A stretch of DNA of 64,000 nucleotides from Roseivirga misakiensis (lineage in GTDB: Bacteria; Bacteroidota; Bacteroidia; Cytophagales; Cyclobacteriaceae). The stretch lies in NCBI RefSeq assembly GCF_001747105.1, contig NZ_MDGQ01000005.1, positions 1,798,001-1,862,000 of the forward strand, read 5' to 3'. A program made the position numbers and the translations under genes. Each line of letters begins with the position of its first letter. Positions within the stretch are counted from its first letter, which is position 1. Shown piece by piece: positions 16,493 through 26,147 of the stretch. The notes beneath the pieces are model-generated. The model ran no database searches. It saw nothing but the letters and a program-made list of their open reading frames with translations, and was not told the DNA's origin.

Positions 16493-16517
16493 ACCGACTG
16501 GGTACAAAAGCACAAAT

Positions 16518-17654
16518 TCAGGCGATTTGCGGCTTATTATTTAGTGATTTGATGTACTGACTTGGTGTTAATCCCATTTGCTCTTTAAAGACTTTATTGA
16601 AGGTAGACTTAGAGTTAAAACCAACCTCCATGGCAATAGAAAGTATTGTTTGCTTTGCGTGGTCATTGTTGTGTATTCTTTTTAGAAATGCACGTACCCG
16701 ATATCCGTTGATAAAGTCGTAGAAACTCATCTGATAGACATTATTCAATAACCATGAGACATCATTTGGCGATGCACTCAATAATGCTGAAAGCTTTGCC
16801 AGCGTAAGGTCGCTTTCTAAGTAAATAGAATCCTTGACAAGCAAATTCTCTAAAGCACTCTTTAGGACATTCGTTTCACTATCATTCAATCTTTTTGTAG
16901 CCTCTTTTGAGACCTTAGAATCATTAGACTGCAGAATCCTAAAGAGTTCTGGCTGCTTTAAGCTAAAGTAGCCTACCGTATAGATTAAGAAAGGGATGGT
17001 TATCCAAATATTGTCATATGACATATACTCATATACCCTGCGGAAATAATAGGTATTGATATAACTGAATATCCAAAAGGACAAGCAGATGGCGATCGTT
17101 AATAAAAAGATAAGAAGAAAGCGATGAAAGCCTTGAGTATTCGAAAGCTTCTTTTTCTCTTCTTTCCGATACCTTTCGAGTAACCTAAAGTTTTTAACCA
17201 GGTAGAAAATATTACCACTAAGTCCAATGACTTCGAAACCATTAAAAAACCAATAGACGAACCCTTGTTGAAAAAGACGTGCTCTAGTTTCCACGCTTAC
17301 TGCATTGAAATAGATGAATATGCCTGAGCAAACAATCAAAGGGATATAGTGCCAAAAAGACAAGCTATATTCACTCTCACTTTTAACCACTAACCGCCTG
17401 ACATACAAGTAGCTAAGTGGTCCAAAAAGGAAGATAATACAGTCAACGAATGACACCCATTTGAAGAAGTTCATAGCAACCTGATGCGCTATCAACATTC
17501 GTCCCGTCAGGATGAAGGCGGTTACAAGAAGTAACTGAACAAGAACTTTATTAGCACTTCTATTTTGCTCCTTAATTTTGGAGAGCGCCCAGGCTAAAAA
17601 CAGGCCTTGAACAATACCAAGTGATAAAATAATATCGATTAGTTCAAACTTCAT
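16518..17654 (-). CDS. membrane AraC-family transcriptional regulator
   Basis: 378 residues from the ATG at 17654; an upstream in-frame start adds 13 residues without a conserved look. Six to seven membrane helices fill residues 1-230 (IILSLGIVQGLFLAWALSK; WHYIPLIVCSGIFIYFNAV; FLLIFLLTIAICLSFWIFSY). The C-terminal 100 residues are an AraC helix-turn-helix pair (QTILSIAMEVGFNSKSTFNK, LTPSQYIKSLN). Such proteins in Bacteroidota link a membrane signal to transcription, but the signal is unknown. The NHL lipoprotein gene follows 78 bp downstream on the same strand, across two inverted repeats. Confidence 0.9.
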   Translation of the reverse strand: MKFELIDIILSLGIVQGLFLAWALSKIKEQNRSANKVLVQLLLVTAFILTGRMLIAHQVAMNFFKWVSFVDCIIFLFGPLSYLYVRRLVVKSESEYSLSFWHYIPLIVCSGIFIYFNAVSVETRARLFQQGFVYWFFNGFEVIGLSGNIFYLVKNFRLLERYRKEEKKKLSNTQGFHRFLLIFLLTIAICLSFWIFSYINTYYFRRVYEYMSYDNIWITIPFLIYTVGYFSLKQPELFRILQSNDSKVSKEATKRLNDSETNVLKSALENLLVKDSIYLESDLTLAKLSALLSASPNDVSWLLNNVYQMSFYDFINGYRVRAFLKRIHNNDHAKQTILSIAMEVGFNSKSTFNKVFKEQMGLTPSQYIKSLNNKPQIA

Positions 17655-17774
17655 ACTTACGTTCCTAAGAGCAATTAACCTCCAAAAAATCATCGGGACT
17701 AAGCACCATGCACTCGAACAGGAGTATGCAAAACCCGTAAGGGAACGTTAAAAAGATATAAAGTTTCAGTTTCT

Positions 17775-17800
17775 AAAAAGGAAATGTTGAAATCCCTTTT
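17775..17800 (-). terminator. weak terminator candidate after the kinase/reductase operon
   Basis: The arms AAAAGG and CCTTTT flank a 13-base loop and the minus strand ends in TTTTT. It sits 15 bp past the stop of the reductase fusion. The stem is short and the loop long, so the call is weak. Confidence 0.3.
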
Positions 17801-17814
17801 GGTATAGTTACTTG

Positions 17815-19479
17815 TTAAACTTCAGCCAAATATTCATGGACAAACTTGATCGCCATGGCACCCTCTCCGACTGCCGATGCTACCCTGTTCATGGCGCCTG
17901 CTCTGACATCTCCAGCGGCCAATATTCCAGGAGTGCTGGTTTCCAAAAGGAACGGTTCTCTTTCCTTTTTCCAGAGTTTTTTGTGATCAGACTCTTTTTG
18001 TAGATCACGTCCAGTGATGACAAAACCACGGTCATTTTTAAGTATACCATTGCCTGTCCAATCGGTATAAGGTTTAGCACCAATGAAAATCAACAGCGCT
18101 CCTGCTGGTTTCTTCACAATTTCACCAGAATCTAGGTTTTTCAACTCAACGCACTCCAGATTTCCATCACCAACGGCTCCGTCAATAACCGTCCTGGGCA
18201 CCAATTGGATGTTTTCTGTACCATCAATTTGGTCTATTAGGTACTGACTCATACTTGATGAAAGGTCTGGTTTTCTGATCACTATATGTACATCGCATGC
18301 AAATTTGGCCATGTACATGGCGGCTTGACCAGCTGAATTCCCACCTCCCACGATGTAGACATTTTTGCCTCTACAAGAGTTAGCCTCTGTGGTAGCAGCG
18401 CCATAATAAATCCCTCGGCCAGTAAAGTCATCAATACCACGAGATTCTAGTTTTCTGTATTGAACACCTGTTGTAATAATGACGGCCTTGGTGTTAATCT
18501 TTTCACCACCTTCTAGACTTACAATCTTATAATCGTCTTGCGTTTCTATGCCAGTAACAGTTCGTGGCGAAAGAAACTCAATACCAAAGCGCTTGGCTTG
18601 CGTTATCGCGCGATGTGTTAAATCTGCACCAGATAGGCCCTTTGGGAAGCCAAGATAGTTTTCGATTCTAGAGCTTGTTCCTGCTTGCCCGCCTGGAGCA
18701 TGTTTTTCGATCATAAGGGTCTTTAAGCCTTCCGATCCTCCGTAAACGGCGGCAGCCATTCCGGCAGGACCTGCACCCACTATAACCACGTCATACATTT
18801 CTTCAGCTACGGTGGTCTGCAAACCAATCTTATTGCCAAGGTCGGTCATGGAAGGATCCTTTAAATGTGATCCATCCTCAAAGTAGACGACTGGTAAGTC
18901 ACTTCGATCTATCTCTGCCAAATCTAGCAGTTCTTGGCCTGCTTCTTCGGTTTCTATATCAAGCCACTGATATGGCATCAAATTCCTAGAGAGGAAATCT
19001 TTGATATCGTGAGATTTTGGAGAGTATTGGTATCCAACAACCCTAATGCCTTTGAAAACTGGAATGTGATTGATTTGCCATTCATCCAGCAGATCATTCA
19101 ATGTTGGGTAGAGCTTTTCTTCAGGCGGATCCCAAGGCTTATTGAGGTAATAGTCAAGTTGAACGTCATTAATTGCCTTAACCGCTGCTTCAATATCCGA
19201 GTATGCAGTGAGCAGTACCCGTTTAGCCTCTGGATAGAGTTCCTTGGCTTTCTCCAAGAATTCTACACCCGTCATTTCAGGCATTCTTTGGTCCGATAGA
19301 AAAAGTGCTACATCCTCCCCCTTTTGCTTCAGCTCCTTTAAAGCATCTAGTGCCTCATGTGCTGAAGTGGTGCTCATGACACGGTAATCTTTTCTGTATT
19401 CTTTTCTTACATCTCTTCTGATGGCCGCCAAGACTTGTTCATCATCATCGACAGTAAATATAATCGGTAGTTTTGCCAT
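17815..19479 (-). CDS. receiver–glutaredoxin-like–thioredoxin-reductase-like fusion lacking redox cysteines
   Basis: 554 residues in three parts. Residues 5-130 are a CheY-type receiver with the acidic pocket D11-D13, phospho-acceptor D63 (LSDQRMP), T91 and K114. Residues 140-222 look like a glutaredoxin fold, with Y-S-P-K-S (152-156) where CPYC would be and DLPVVYFEDG as the cis-Pro strand. Residues 228-554 are a thioredoxin-reductase-like flavoprotein with a FAD site (VVIVGAGPAG), an NADPH site (VGGGNSAGQAA) and a C-terminal FAD motif (GILAAGDVRAG). The usual CxxC is replaced by YYGAATTEA (358-366). Database records name this class fused response regulator/thioredoxin-disulfide reductase, but disulfide reductase chemistry is not supported here. 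It starts 8 bp after the stop of its partner kinase. Confidence 0.92.
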   Translation of the reverse strand: MAKLPIIFTVDDDEQVLAAIRRDVRKEYRKDYRVMSTTSAHEALDALKELKQKGEDVALFLSDQRMPEMTGVEFLEKAKELYPEAKRVLLTAYSDIEAAVKAINDVQLDYYLNKPWDPPEEKLYPTLNDLLDEWQINHIPVFKGIRVVGYQYSPKSHDIKDFLSRNLMPYQWLDIETEEAGQELLDLAEIDRSDLPVVYFEDGSHLKDPSMTDLGNKIGLQTTVAEEMYDVVIVGAGPAGMAAAVYGGSEGLKTLMIEKHAPGGQAGTSSRIENYLGFPKGLSGADLTHRAITQAKRFGIEFLSPRTVTGIETQDDYKIVSLEGGEKINTKAVIITTGVQYRKLESRGIDDFTGRGIYYGAATTEANSCRGKNVYIVGGGNSAGQAAMYMAKFACDVHIVIRKPDLSSSMSQYLIDQIDGTENIQLVPRTVIDGAVGDGNLECVELKNLDSGEIVKKPAGALLIFIGAKPYTDWTGNGILKNDRGFVITGRDLQKESDHKKLWKKEREPFLLETSTPGILAAGDVRAGAMNRVASAVGEGAMAIKFVHEYLAEV

Positions 19480-19487
19480 GTGTGTTA

Positions 19488-20885
19488 CTAAGCATTAATA
19501 GGGAAACAAAATTCAAATTGGGTTCTTCCGGGCTTCGAGTTCAGCCTGATATGGCCTTTATGTCTATCAACAATGTTTTTAACCACCTCAAGTCCAAGTC
19601 CAGTGCCTTTGCCCACATCTTTTGTGGTGAAAAATGGCTCAAAAATTCGGCTTTGTATGTCTTCTGGTATTCCCGGACCAGAATCAGTGATGTAAACCAT
19701 TAGGTTTTCTGCATTCGTGGCAGTTGTCAACTCAAGCGTACCACCTTCTTCCATGGCATCCAGCGCATTGTCAATCACGTTTGTCCAAACCTGGTTTAAC
19801 TCGCCTGAAACTGCTTTTATATTTGGCAGATCATCTTCAAGGTCTTCTACCAAATTGACATTATTCTTTTTGAACTTATGATTCAAAATTGTAATTGTGC
19901 TGTGTAGTCCTTCGTGCACGTTAGTTGGTTCGAAATCTGTCGAACGATCCATATGTGAATAGTCTTTCACAGAGCTGACTAGTTTGGATATTCGGTTAGA
20001 TGCTTCTTTGATTTCACCAACCATTTTTTCTGTTGTCAGTACATTTTCAACCCAGGTAAGTACCGAAGGAAATGTCTCTGTGCCAAGCATTTGTTTCATT
20101 CCTTCCAAGTCGTTGTCACAGAAGCCGTATTCGGCGAGCGTTTCGCTTAACATATAACAATCTCCAAAACCGTTATCATCGAGCCAGTCGGTCAATTCGT
20201 CTTCCCGGTTAGTTCGTTGCATCAGAGACTCGCTCTTGTTTATCCCATCTTTGATCTTACCAAAAAGGAGTGCATTCACCTCATCTACCTGTTCATTGGT
20301 TACTTTCATGGAAATAACCTTCTTGAACTTTTCTGGCACATGAGCCAAATGACTCTGTAGTGATTCGGAACTGCGAACTATGGCCGCAGCAGGATTATTT
20401 AACTCATGCGCAAGGCCCGCAGAGAGTTTTCCAAGCGCCATCAATTTCTCGCTTTGCTGTTGAGACTTCATACTACTTCTTACCCGATCAGTCATCATAT
20501 GCACAAGTACTTCGGTAAAGTCTTGGCATTCGCAAATCATAGCATGGAAGTAAGATTTATTGAGTGTGAACATTCTCGAATCTTGCATTACTCGGCCATT
20601 AGCCGATGAGGATTGAGCTCGGCTGTATGGTAGTGCACCAGATATATCTCCTCCGTTGATCCGTCCTATTTCCATGTACTGGCCATTTCGTTCCATCATG
20701 AAACTTATACTGCCCTCGAGCATAATAATTAGGCTATCGATAGAATCGCCCCGGTTAAAGAAATTTTCACCCACTTTTACCTCAAAAAGTTCGCCTCGAT
20801 CTACCACCCATTCGATCTGATTGCGTGATACTCCATCAAGCGAAGGAAACTTAGAAATCTCGTCAATAATGGTCTGCTTATCCAT
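19488..20885 (-). CDS. cyclic-nucleotide-binding-domain histidine kinase
   Basis: 465 residues, no membrane segment. Residues 1-135 form a Crp-like cNMP-binding domain (VGENFFNRGDSIDSLIIMLE; INGGDISGALPYSRA). Residues 145-220 and 300-330 hold the dimerisation region with H-box H160 (GLAHELNNPAAA). The HATPase domain has an N-box (NVIDNALDAME), G1 (DSGPGIPE), F-box (FFTTKDVG) and G2 (GTGLGLEVVKN). The phosphorylation partner is almost certainly the receiver at the N-terminus of the next gene. The input is probably a soluble ligand or redox state. A 7-bp inverted repeat (20892-20898 with 20913-20919) lies just upstream of the start and may be an operator. Confidence 0.92.
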   Translation of the reverse strand: MDKQTIIDEISKFPSLDGVSRNQIEWVVDRGELFEVKVGENFFNRGDSIDSLIIMLEGSISFMMERNGQYMEIGRINGGDISGALPYSRAQSSSANGRVMQDSRMFTLNKSYFHAMICECQDFTEVLVHMMTDRVRSSMKSQQQSEKLMALGKLSAGLAHELNNPAAAIVRSSESLQSHLAHVPEKFKKVISMKVTNEQVDEVNALLFGKIKDGINKSESLMQRTNREDELTDWLDDNGFGDCYMLSETLAEYGFCDNDLEGMKQMLGTETFPSVLTWVENVLTTEKMVGEIKEASNRISKLVSSVKDYSHMDRSTDFEPTNVHEGLHSTITILNHKFKKNNVNLVEDLEDDLPNIKAVSGELNQVWTNVIDNALDAMEEGGTLELTTATNAENLMVYITDSGPGIPEDIQSRIFEPFFTTKDVGKGTGLGLEVVKNIVDRHKGHIRLNSKPGRTQFEFCFPINA

Positions 20886-20976
20886 GACTATGAAACTATC
20901 AATTCTTTGGATTAGTTTCCTGCTGAACTTGTGATTTATTTCTCCGGAAATATGTGAATGGGAAGCTGGCTTAACT

Positions 20977-22110
20977 TTAAGACGCTGAAATAGCTTTCAA
21001 GTCTTCTATCATCAATTCCGCTACTCGTTTTGAAGCACCAACGCCACCTAACTTAGTTTCAAGTTCTTCGTAATCGGTAAGAATTCTATTTCGAGCCTCA
21101 GGTGCTAGAATGGCCTTTAACTCCTTGGTCATTCGTTGTTCATTCAAGTCTGATTCAATCAACTCGGTTACCGCCCTCCTATCTAGAATTAGGTTAACCA
21201 TACAAATATGGTTTATGCTGATGACCCCTTTTAAAACATAGAAAGTGACTAAACCTGGCTTGTAACAGACTACTTGAGGCACTTTGAACAAAGCAGTTTC
21301 TAAGGTGGCTGTACCAGAAGTTACTAGTGCAGCTTTTGCATTATTCAAAATATCATAAGTCTGACCAAAAATTACTTTAACCTGTTGACTTGTATAAGCA
21401 TCATAAAGTGATTGCTCCATCGTTTCCGATCCAGCTACAACAAATTGATAATCAGGAAAGTGTTTCACAACACGGAGCATCTTTGGCAGCTTAGTTCTAA
21501 TCTCCCTTTTACGACTTCCCGGCAATAGCGCAATGATAGGCTTATCTGAAAGTTCATTTTTTTCCAAGAACTCGTTTTTATCTAATAAAGCTGGTTTTCG
21601 TTGAGCGATAGCATCTAAAATTGGGTGCCCAACATAGTCGACTTTATAACCATAAGATTCATAGAATTTCGGTTCAAAGGGTAAAATAGAAAACCGTCGA
21701 TCCGTCCAACCTTGAATCGTATGCACCCGTTTTCTTTTCCAAGCCCAGGCTTGTGGAAGGATATAATAGAAAATACGTGTTGGAAGATTTGAATTCTTAA
21801 CGAATTTGGCGATTCTCAAATTGAAACCAGAGTTATCTATTAAGATTAAAACATCGGGTTTATAAGCCATAATATCTTCTTCACAGAATGTAAAATTGGC
21901 CTTGATGGTTTTTAAATGACTAACTACAGCAAAAACTCCCATAAAGGATGTCTCACGAATATGTTTAGCGAGTTCTTGAGCTTCTTTCGCCATATTATCT
22001 CCACCCCAAACTCTAAAATAAGCGTCGGGGTCACGAAGCTTTAACTGCTTCATCATATTTGCGGCATGCATATCGCCAGAGGCCTCTCCTGCTATGATGT
22101 AGTACTTCAT
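20977..22110 (-). CDS. lpxB: lipid-A-disaccharide synthase
   Basis: 377 residues, the usual length for LpxB. Hallmarks are the N-terminal GEASGDMHAANMM, GGDNMAKE, LLPGSRKREI and the C-terminal donor-binding motif TSGTATLETALFKVPQVVCY. It joins UDP-2,3-diacylglucosamine and lipid X to make the lipid A disaccharide, a cytosolic, membrane-associated step of outer-membrane synthesis. It shows that the organism makes an LPS-type outer membrane. It is transcribed leftwards, divergent from the small secreted gene at 22202. Confidence 0.97.
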   Translation of the reverse strand: MKYYIIAGEASGDMHAANMMKQLKLRDPDAYFRVWGGDNMAKEAQELAKHIRETSFMGVFAVVSHLKTIKANFTFCEEDIMAYKPDVLILIDNSGFNLRIAKFVKNSNLPTRIFYYILPQAWAWKRKRVHTIQGWTDRRFSILPFEPKFYESYGYKVDYVGHPILDAIAQRKPALLDKNEFLEKNELSDKPIIALLPGSRKREIRTKLPKMLRVVKHFPDYQFVVAGSETMEQSLYDAYTSQQVKVIFGQTYDILNNAKAALVTSGTATLETALFKVPQVVCYKPGLVTFYVLKGVISINHICMVNLILDRRAVTELIESDLNEQRMTKELKAILAPEARNRILTDYEELETKLGGVGASKRVAELMIEDLKAISAS

Positions 22111-22201
22111 TTTCTAGAATCTAACCCGAAGTTCTATGTTCCTGAGTAATAATCAAACGAAATTACTGACTGACTTAAAAAGCAACCTCTATATTAGTAA
22201 A

Positions 22202-22747
22202 ATGACCTTACGAGAATCTATTTTTTCCCTTTTGATATTATTATTTCTCAACATTGGACTGAAAGCTCAAATAATAAACAAGGACTATATTAAGGTCAAG
22301 ACTATTGAAAGAGACTACAGAAACCAGGTAAGTCTGCCATTTTATTATCTCTGGAACGAGCAGCAGGAAATATTGATAATAGGGTTCGATTTTAAACCTT
22401 CAAAATTTGAAGTTTTTGAGACTAAAACTTGGAAGAGGTTATCTTACTTTCAAACAAGGGGTCATTCTTTTGAACCTGAGTCTTTTTTCTCGCCGAAAGA
22501 GACTAACGTAGTATATATCAAGAAAAATAGAGGAAAAACGCTTTATAAAGTTGATTATTTAAAAGGAGTAATACTTGAAAAAACTTCCATCAAAAAGCTA
22601 GACTTTGAAAGACCTGCGCCTAATTATGAGTCCCAATTTTATGATTCTTACTGGCAACAGAACTTCCCTAGACATCACTATTTGTTCTTCGAAGATTATG
22701 CATTGATTATAAAGGATAGTGAAATCGATGTTTACAAAAGAGATTAG
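22202..22747 (+). CDS. secreted protein of unknown function
   Basis: 181 residues from the ATG at 22202, chosen because a signal peptide starts there (MTLRESIFSLLILLFLNIGL, cut near KAQ-I); an upstream ATG at 22136 adds 22 residues of poor signal character. The mature part is basic, aromatic and beta-rich (LPFYYLWNEQQEILIIGFDF; KDSEIDVYKRD). I do not recognise the family. It is AT-rich compared with flanking housekeeping genes. It may be periplasmic or outer-membrane associated. Confidence 0.55.
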   Translation: MTLRESIFSLLILLFLNIGLKAQIINKDYIKVKTIERDYRNQVSLPFYYLWNEQQEILIIGFDFKPSKFEVFETKTWKRLSYFQTRGHSFEPESFFSPKETNVVYIKKNRGKTLYKVDYLKGVILEKTSIKKLDFERPAPNYESQFYDSYWQQNFPRHHYLFFEDYALIIKDSEIDVYKRD

Positions 22748-22842
22748 TTTGCTTCGTTGATAGGCTCTTCATTACAGCTCTTTACCTTGTCCCTTGATTC
22801 TTTAGACACTACCTTTACAACATAATCAGAAACGATAATTCA

Positions 22843-23829
22843 ATGCTCAAAATAGGCGTACTCGGAGCCGGACATCTCGGCAAAATCCACATCAAATGCA
22901 TCAAAGATATTCCTGAATATGAATTGGTTGGGTTTTACGATCCTGTAGCCGAAAATGCAGCTAGTGTTTCAGAAGCCTTCGGCATTCCGAGCTTTGATAC
23001 AATTGAGGCGCTCCTAAGTGCAGTGGACTTGGTAGATATTGTTACGCCTACTCTTTCTCATTTTGAATGTGCAGAAAAAGCGCTCAAAGCTGGCAAGCAT
23101 GTCTTTATAGAAAAACCTGTTACCAATACGGTTGAAGAGGCTGAAAAACTGATCGAATTATCTGAAAAGATGGGACTCAAAATGCAGGTTGGCCATGTAG
23201 AGCGATTCAACCCTGCTTTTGTAGCTGCACAGCCCTATTTAAAGCAACCCATGTTTATTGAGACCCATAGGTTAGCACAATTCAACCCGCGTGGCTTAGA
23301 CGTACCTGTGGTTCTAGACCTGATGATTCACGATATCGACGTAATTCTAAAAGCTGTTGGTTCGGAAGTCGAGAAAATCTCAGCTAGTGGTGTAAACGTG
23401 GTGGCCGATACGCCTGATATTGCCAATGCAAGATTAGAGTTTGCCAATGGCTGCGTCGCCAACCTTACCACCAGCCGTATAGCGGTTAAAAACATGCGTA
23501 AATCACGTTTTTTCCAAAAAGACGCTTATGTGGCCGTAGATTTTCTAGAGAAAAAATCCGAAATCGTCAGGATGCAGGAGGCTACAGGAAATGAAGGTGC
23601 ATTTTCTATGGTTTTAGATTTAGGTGAAGGAAAAGGTAAAAAGGAGATCATTTTTGAAAACCCGAAGGTATTGGAGACCAATGCCATAAGAGAAGAGCTT
23701 TATACCTTCCACCAAGCGATCGTGAACGATACGGAACCAATAGTAACTATAAAAGACGGCTACAAGGCCTTAAAAGTGGCTTATGGTGTCTTGGATGAGA
23801 TAAAGGCCAACTTGAAAAAAATAGGATAA
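22843..23829 (+). CDS. Gfo/Idh/MocA-family NAD(P)-dependent oxidoreductase
   Basis: 328 residues. The N-terminal Rossmann fold is clear (KIGVLGAGHLGKIHIKCIKD), followed by the family's EKP motif (HVFIEKPVTNTVEEAE), which holds the catalytic lysine, and the C-terminal domain with HDIDV. Substrates of this family are usually sugars or cyclitols; the exact one cannot be read. It follows a gap of 95 bp after the unknown secreted gene and ends at a small terminator, so it may be a single-gene unit. Confidence 0.92.
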   Translation: MLKIGVLGAGHLGKIHIKCIKDIPEYELVGFYDPVAENAASVSEAFGIPSFDTIEALLSAVDLVDIVTPTLSHFECAEKALKAGKHVFIEKPVTNTVEEAEKLIELSEKMGLKMQVGHVERFNPAFVAAQPYLKQPMFIETHRLAQFNPRGLDVPVVLDLMIHDIDVILKAVGSEVEKISASGVNVVADTPDIANARLEFANGCVANLTTSRIAVKNMRKSRFFQKDAYVAVDFLEKKSEIVRMQEATGNEGAFSMVLDLGEGKGKKEIIFENPKVLETNAIREELYTFHQAIVNDTEPIVTIKDGYKALKVAYGVLDEIKANLKKIG

Positions 23830-23833
23830 CAAT

Positions 23834-23856
23834 AGCCCTTGAAAAGGGTTCTTTTT
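23834..23856 (+). terminator. intrinsic terminator after the Gfo/Idh/MocA gene
   Basis: AGCCCTT (23834-23840) pairs with AAGGGTT (23844-23850) around a GAA loop, one G-T wobble included, and is followed by CTTTTT. It begins 4 bp past the stop codon. Confidence 0.6.
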
Positions 23857-23932
23857 CAAACTATATAACGATTAACCGATCGCCCATCGCGAGACAGTGA
23901 TAGGCTATAAGCATAAATTAAAAAGTAAAAAC

Positions 23933-24757
23933 ATGGATAACAGAAAATTATTACCCATTGTCGTGATTACAATTATTGCATTGATTGTAGTTGTTGGATT
24001 ATCATCAAGCATTTTCTACACGATTCAATCGAACGAACGTGCTGTCATATTCAAAAAGTTTGCAGGAGGTCTTGACAAAGAAGACATTAAACAACCTGGC
24101 TTTCATTTAAAGTCCCCCTGGAACGACCTTTATGTATATGATGTCTCTGAAAATCAGGCAGAAGAAACGATGGACGTTTTAGAAAAAAATGGTTTATCAA
24201 TCCAAGTAGATATTTCGGTACGTTTTCACCCGATGTATGATAAAATTGGTGAGATACACGAAACTTTTACCAGAGACTATGTAAACAGGCTAGTTGTTCC
24301 CGAAGTAAGATCTACTGTAAGGCAAGTGATGGGTCGATTTACGGCTGAAGAAATTTACTCGACAAAACGTTCAGAAGTAGAACAAGCCATCATTTCAGAA
24401 ACTGGAGAAGTTCTAGGAAATGAGAACAACAATATTCAAATGAAAGCACTATTGATCCGTTCTATCAACCTTCCAGAAAAAATTAAGACAGCTATCGAAA
24501 GTAAACTGCAACAAGAGCAAGAAGCACTTGCCTATAGGTTTCGTTTGGATAGAGAAAAGAGTGAGGCTGAAAGAAAGCGTATCGCTGCCGAAGGTGAATC
24601 TAATGCTAACAAGATCATTAACAACAGTTTAACCCCTGCTCTTCTTAAAATGAGAGGTATAGAAGCGACACTAAAACTTGCTGAATCTACAAATTCTAAA
24701 GTAGTTGTGATCGGTCAGGGTAAAGACGGCCTTCCACTTATTTTAGGCAATAATTAA
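23933..24757 (+). CDS. prohibitin-family SPFH membrane protein
   Basis: 274 residues from the ATG at 23933; a GTG at 23897 would add 12 residues ahead of the membrane helix. One N-terminal helix (IVVITIIALIVVVGLSSSIF), then the SPFH/PHB domain (SNERAVIFKKFAGGLDKEDI; VVPEVRSTVRQVMGRFTAEE) and a long charged coiled coil (LQQEQEALAYRFRLDREKSE). Prohibitin-like proteins form large ring assemblies at the membrane and modulate proteases or membrane domains. No FtsH or NfeD gene adjoins it. Citrate synthase follows after 103 bp. Confidence 0.93.
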   Translation: MDNRKLLPIVVITIIALIVVVGLSSSIFYTIQSNERAVIFKKFAGGLDKEDIKQPGFHLKSPWNDLYVYDVSENQAEETMDVLEKNGLSIQVDISVRFHPMYDKIGEIHETFTRDYVNRLVVPEVRSTVRQVMGRFTAEEIYSTKRSEVEQAIISETGEVLGNENNNIQMKALLIRSINLPEKIKTAIESKLQQEQEALAYRFRLDREKSEAERKRIAAEGESNANKIINNSLTPALLKMRGIEATLKLAESTNSKVVVIGQGKDGLPLILGNN

Positions 24758-24860
24758 AAACATTCGGCTCTCTTTGGAACAACTGTTTCATTTAAGTGTT
24801 TATTAAATTAAATTCGCTCGCGGAAACGAGAGGAAATTACAGAAAACACAAATTTAGATA

Positions 24861-26147
24861 ATGTCAAATACTGCAGAGATCAAGGTTGGAGGACAAACTT
24901 ACGAACTACCGGTTGTAGAAGGTTCTGAACAAGAACAAGCCATCGATATTTCGAAGCTCCGAGGCCAAAGTGGTGTTATTACCATTGACCCAGGTTTTAA
25001 AAACACGGGTTCAACTACGAGTGCTATTACGTTCTTGGATGGTGAGAAAGGTATATTAAGGTACAGAGGTTATTCAATTGAAGATTTGGCTGAGAAGTCA
25101 AACTTTCTAGAAGTATCCTTTCTATTGATATATGGACACCTTCCGTCAAAAGAAGAGTATACAAGGTTCGTAGAAAGCATAACAAAGCATACGCTTGTTC
25201 ATGAGGACGTAAAGAAGATTTTAGAAGGCTTTCCTTCTACTGCGCATCCAATGGGTGTTTTATCTTCATTAGTTTGTGCTCAAACAGCTTTCTATCCTGA
25301 ATCACTTGATCCTAATAGATCGTCTGACGAAGTTGACATGAGCATCATCCGTTTGATCGCTAAAATGCCAACGTTCGCTGCATGGTCCTATAAGAATCAA
25401 ATCGGACAGCCAGTAAACTACCCGGATAACAAACAAAACTATGCTTCGAATTTCTTGAAGATGATGTTTGCGAACCCTGCTGAGCAGTATGAGGTAGATC
25501 CTGTAGTGGCAAATGCATTAGATAAATTATTAATCTTACATGCCGATCACGAGCAAAACTGTTCTACTGCAACTGTAAGAGTTGTTGGTTCGTCTCATGC
25601 GAGCATGTATGCTTCTATTTCTGCTGGAATCAATGCACTTTGGGGACCACTTCATGGTGGAGCAAACCAAGCAGTGATTGAGATGCTTGAAAACATTAAA
25701 CAAGATGGCGGTGACACTAAAAAGTGGATGGCCAAGGCAAAGGACAAGAACGATCCTTTCCGTTTAATGGGCTTTGGACACAGAGTTTACAAGAACTTTG
25801 ACCCTAGGGCTAAAATCATCAAAAAAGCTGCTGACGATGTGTTAGAGAAATTGGGTGTGAAGGATCCGGTACTCGATATTGCCAAAGGTTTAGAAGAAGA
25901 AGCACTGAGAGATCCATACTTTGTAGAAAGAAAGCTTTATCCTAATGTAGATTTTTACTCTGGTATTATCTACAGGGCCTTAGGTATTCCTACTGATATG
26001 TTCACTGTAATGTTCGCCATGGGTAGACTTCCGGGTTGGATTGCTCAATGGAAAGAAATGAGAGAGAATAAAGAGCCAATTGGTCGCCCAAGACAAGTAT
26101 ATACTGGCGCCAACGAAAGGCCATATGTTGGAATGTCCGACAGATAA
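24861..26147 (+). CDS. gltA: citrate synthase
   Basis: 428 residues, type II length. Catalytic motifs are present: HADHEQNCSTATVR with an active-site His, GPLHGGANQAV, and GFGHRVYKNFDPRAK with a second active-site His; the catalytic Asp lies in NVDFYSGI. It condenses acetyl-CoA and oxaloacetate in the TCA cycle. The final codons GANERPYVGMSDR and the terminator behind them are repeated 1,005 bp downstream as a non-coding relic. Confidence 0.98.
   Translation: MSNTAEIKVGGQTYELPVVEGSEQEQAIDISKLRGQSGVITIDPGFKNTGSTTSAITFLDGEKGILRYRGYSIEDLAEKSNFLEVSFLLIYGHLPSKEEYTRFVESITKHTLVHEDVKKILEGFPSTAHPMGVLSSLVCAQTAFYPESLDPNRSSDEVDMSIIRLIAKMPTFAAWSYKNQIGQPVNYPDNKQNYASNFLKMMFANPAEQYEVDPVVANALDKLLILHADHEQNCSTATVRVVGSSHASMYASISAGINALWGPLHGGANQAVIEMLENIKQDGGDTKKWMAKAKDKNDPFRLMGFGHRVYKNFDPRAKIIKKAADDVLEKLGVKDPVLDIAKGLEEEALRDPYFVERKLYPNVDFYSGIIYRALGIPTDMFTVMFAMGRLPGWIAQWKEMRENKEPIGRPRQVYTGANERPYVGMSDR

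Noticed and set aside
17815-19479. genuine thioredoxin reductase (trxB)
   Set aside because: The active-site CxxC is absent, so I did not give the symbol.
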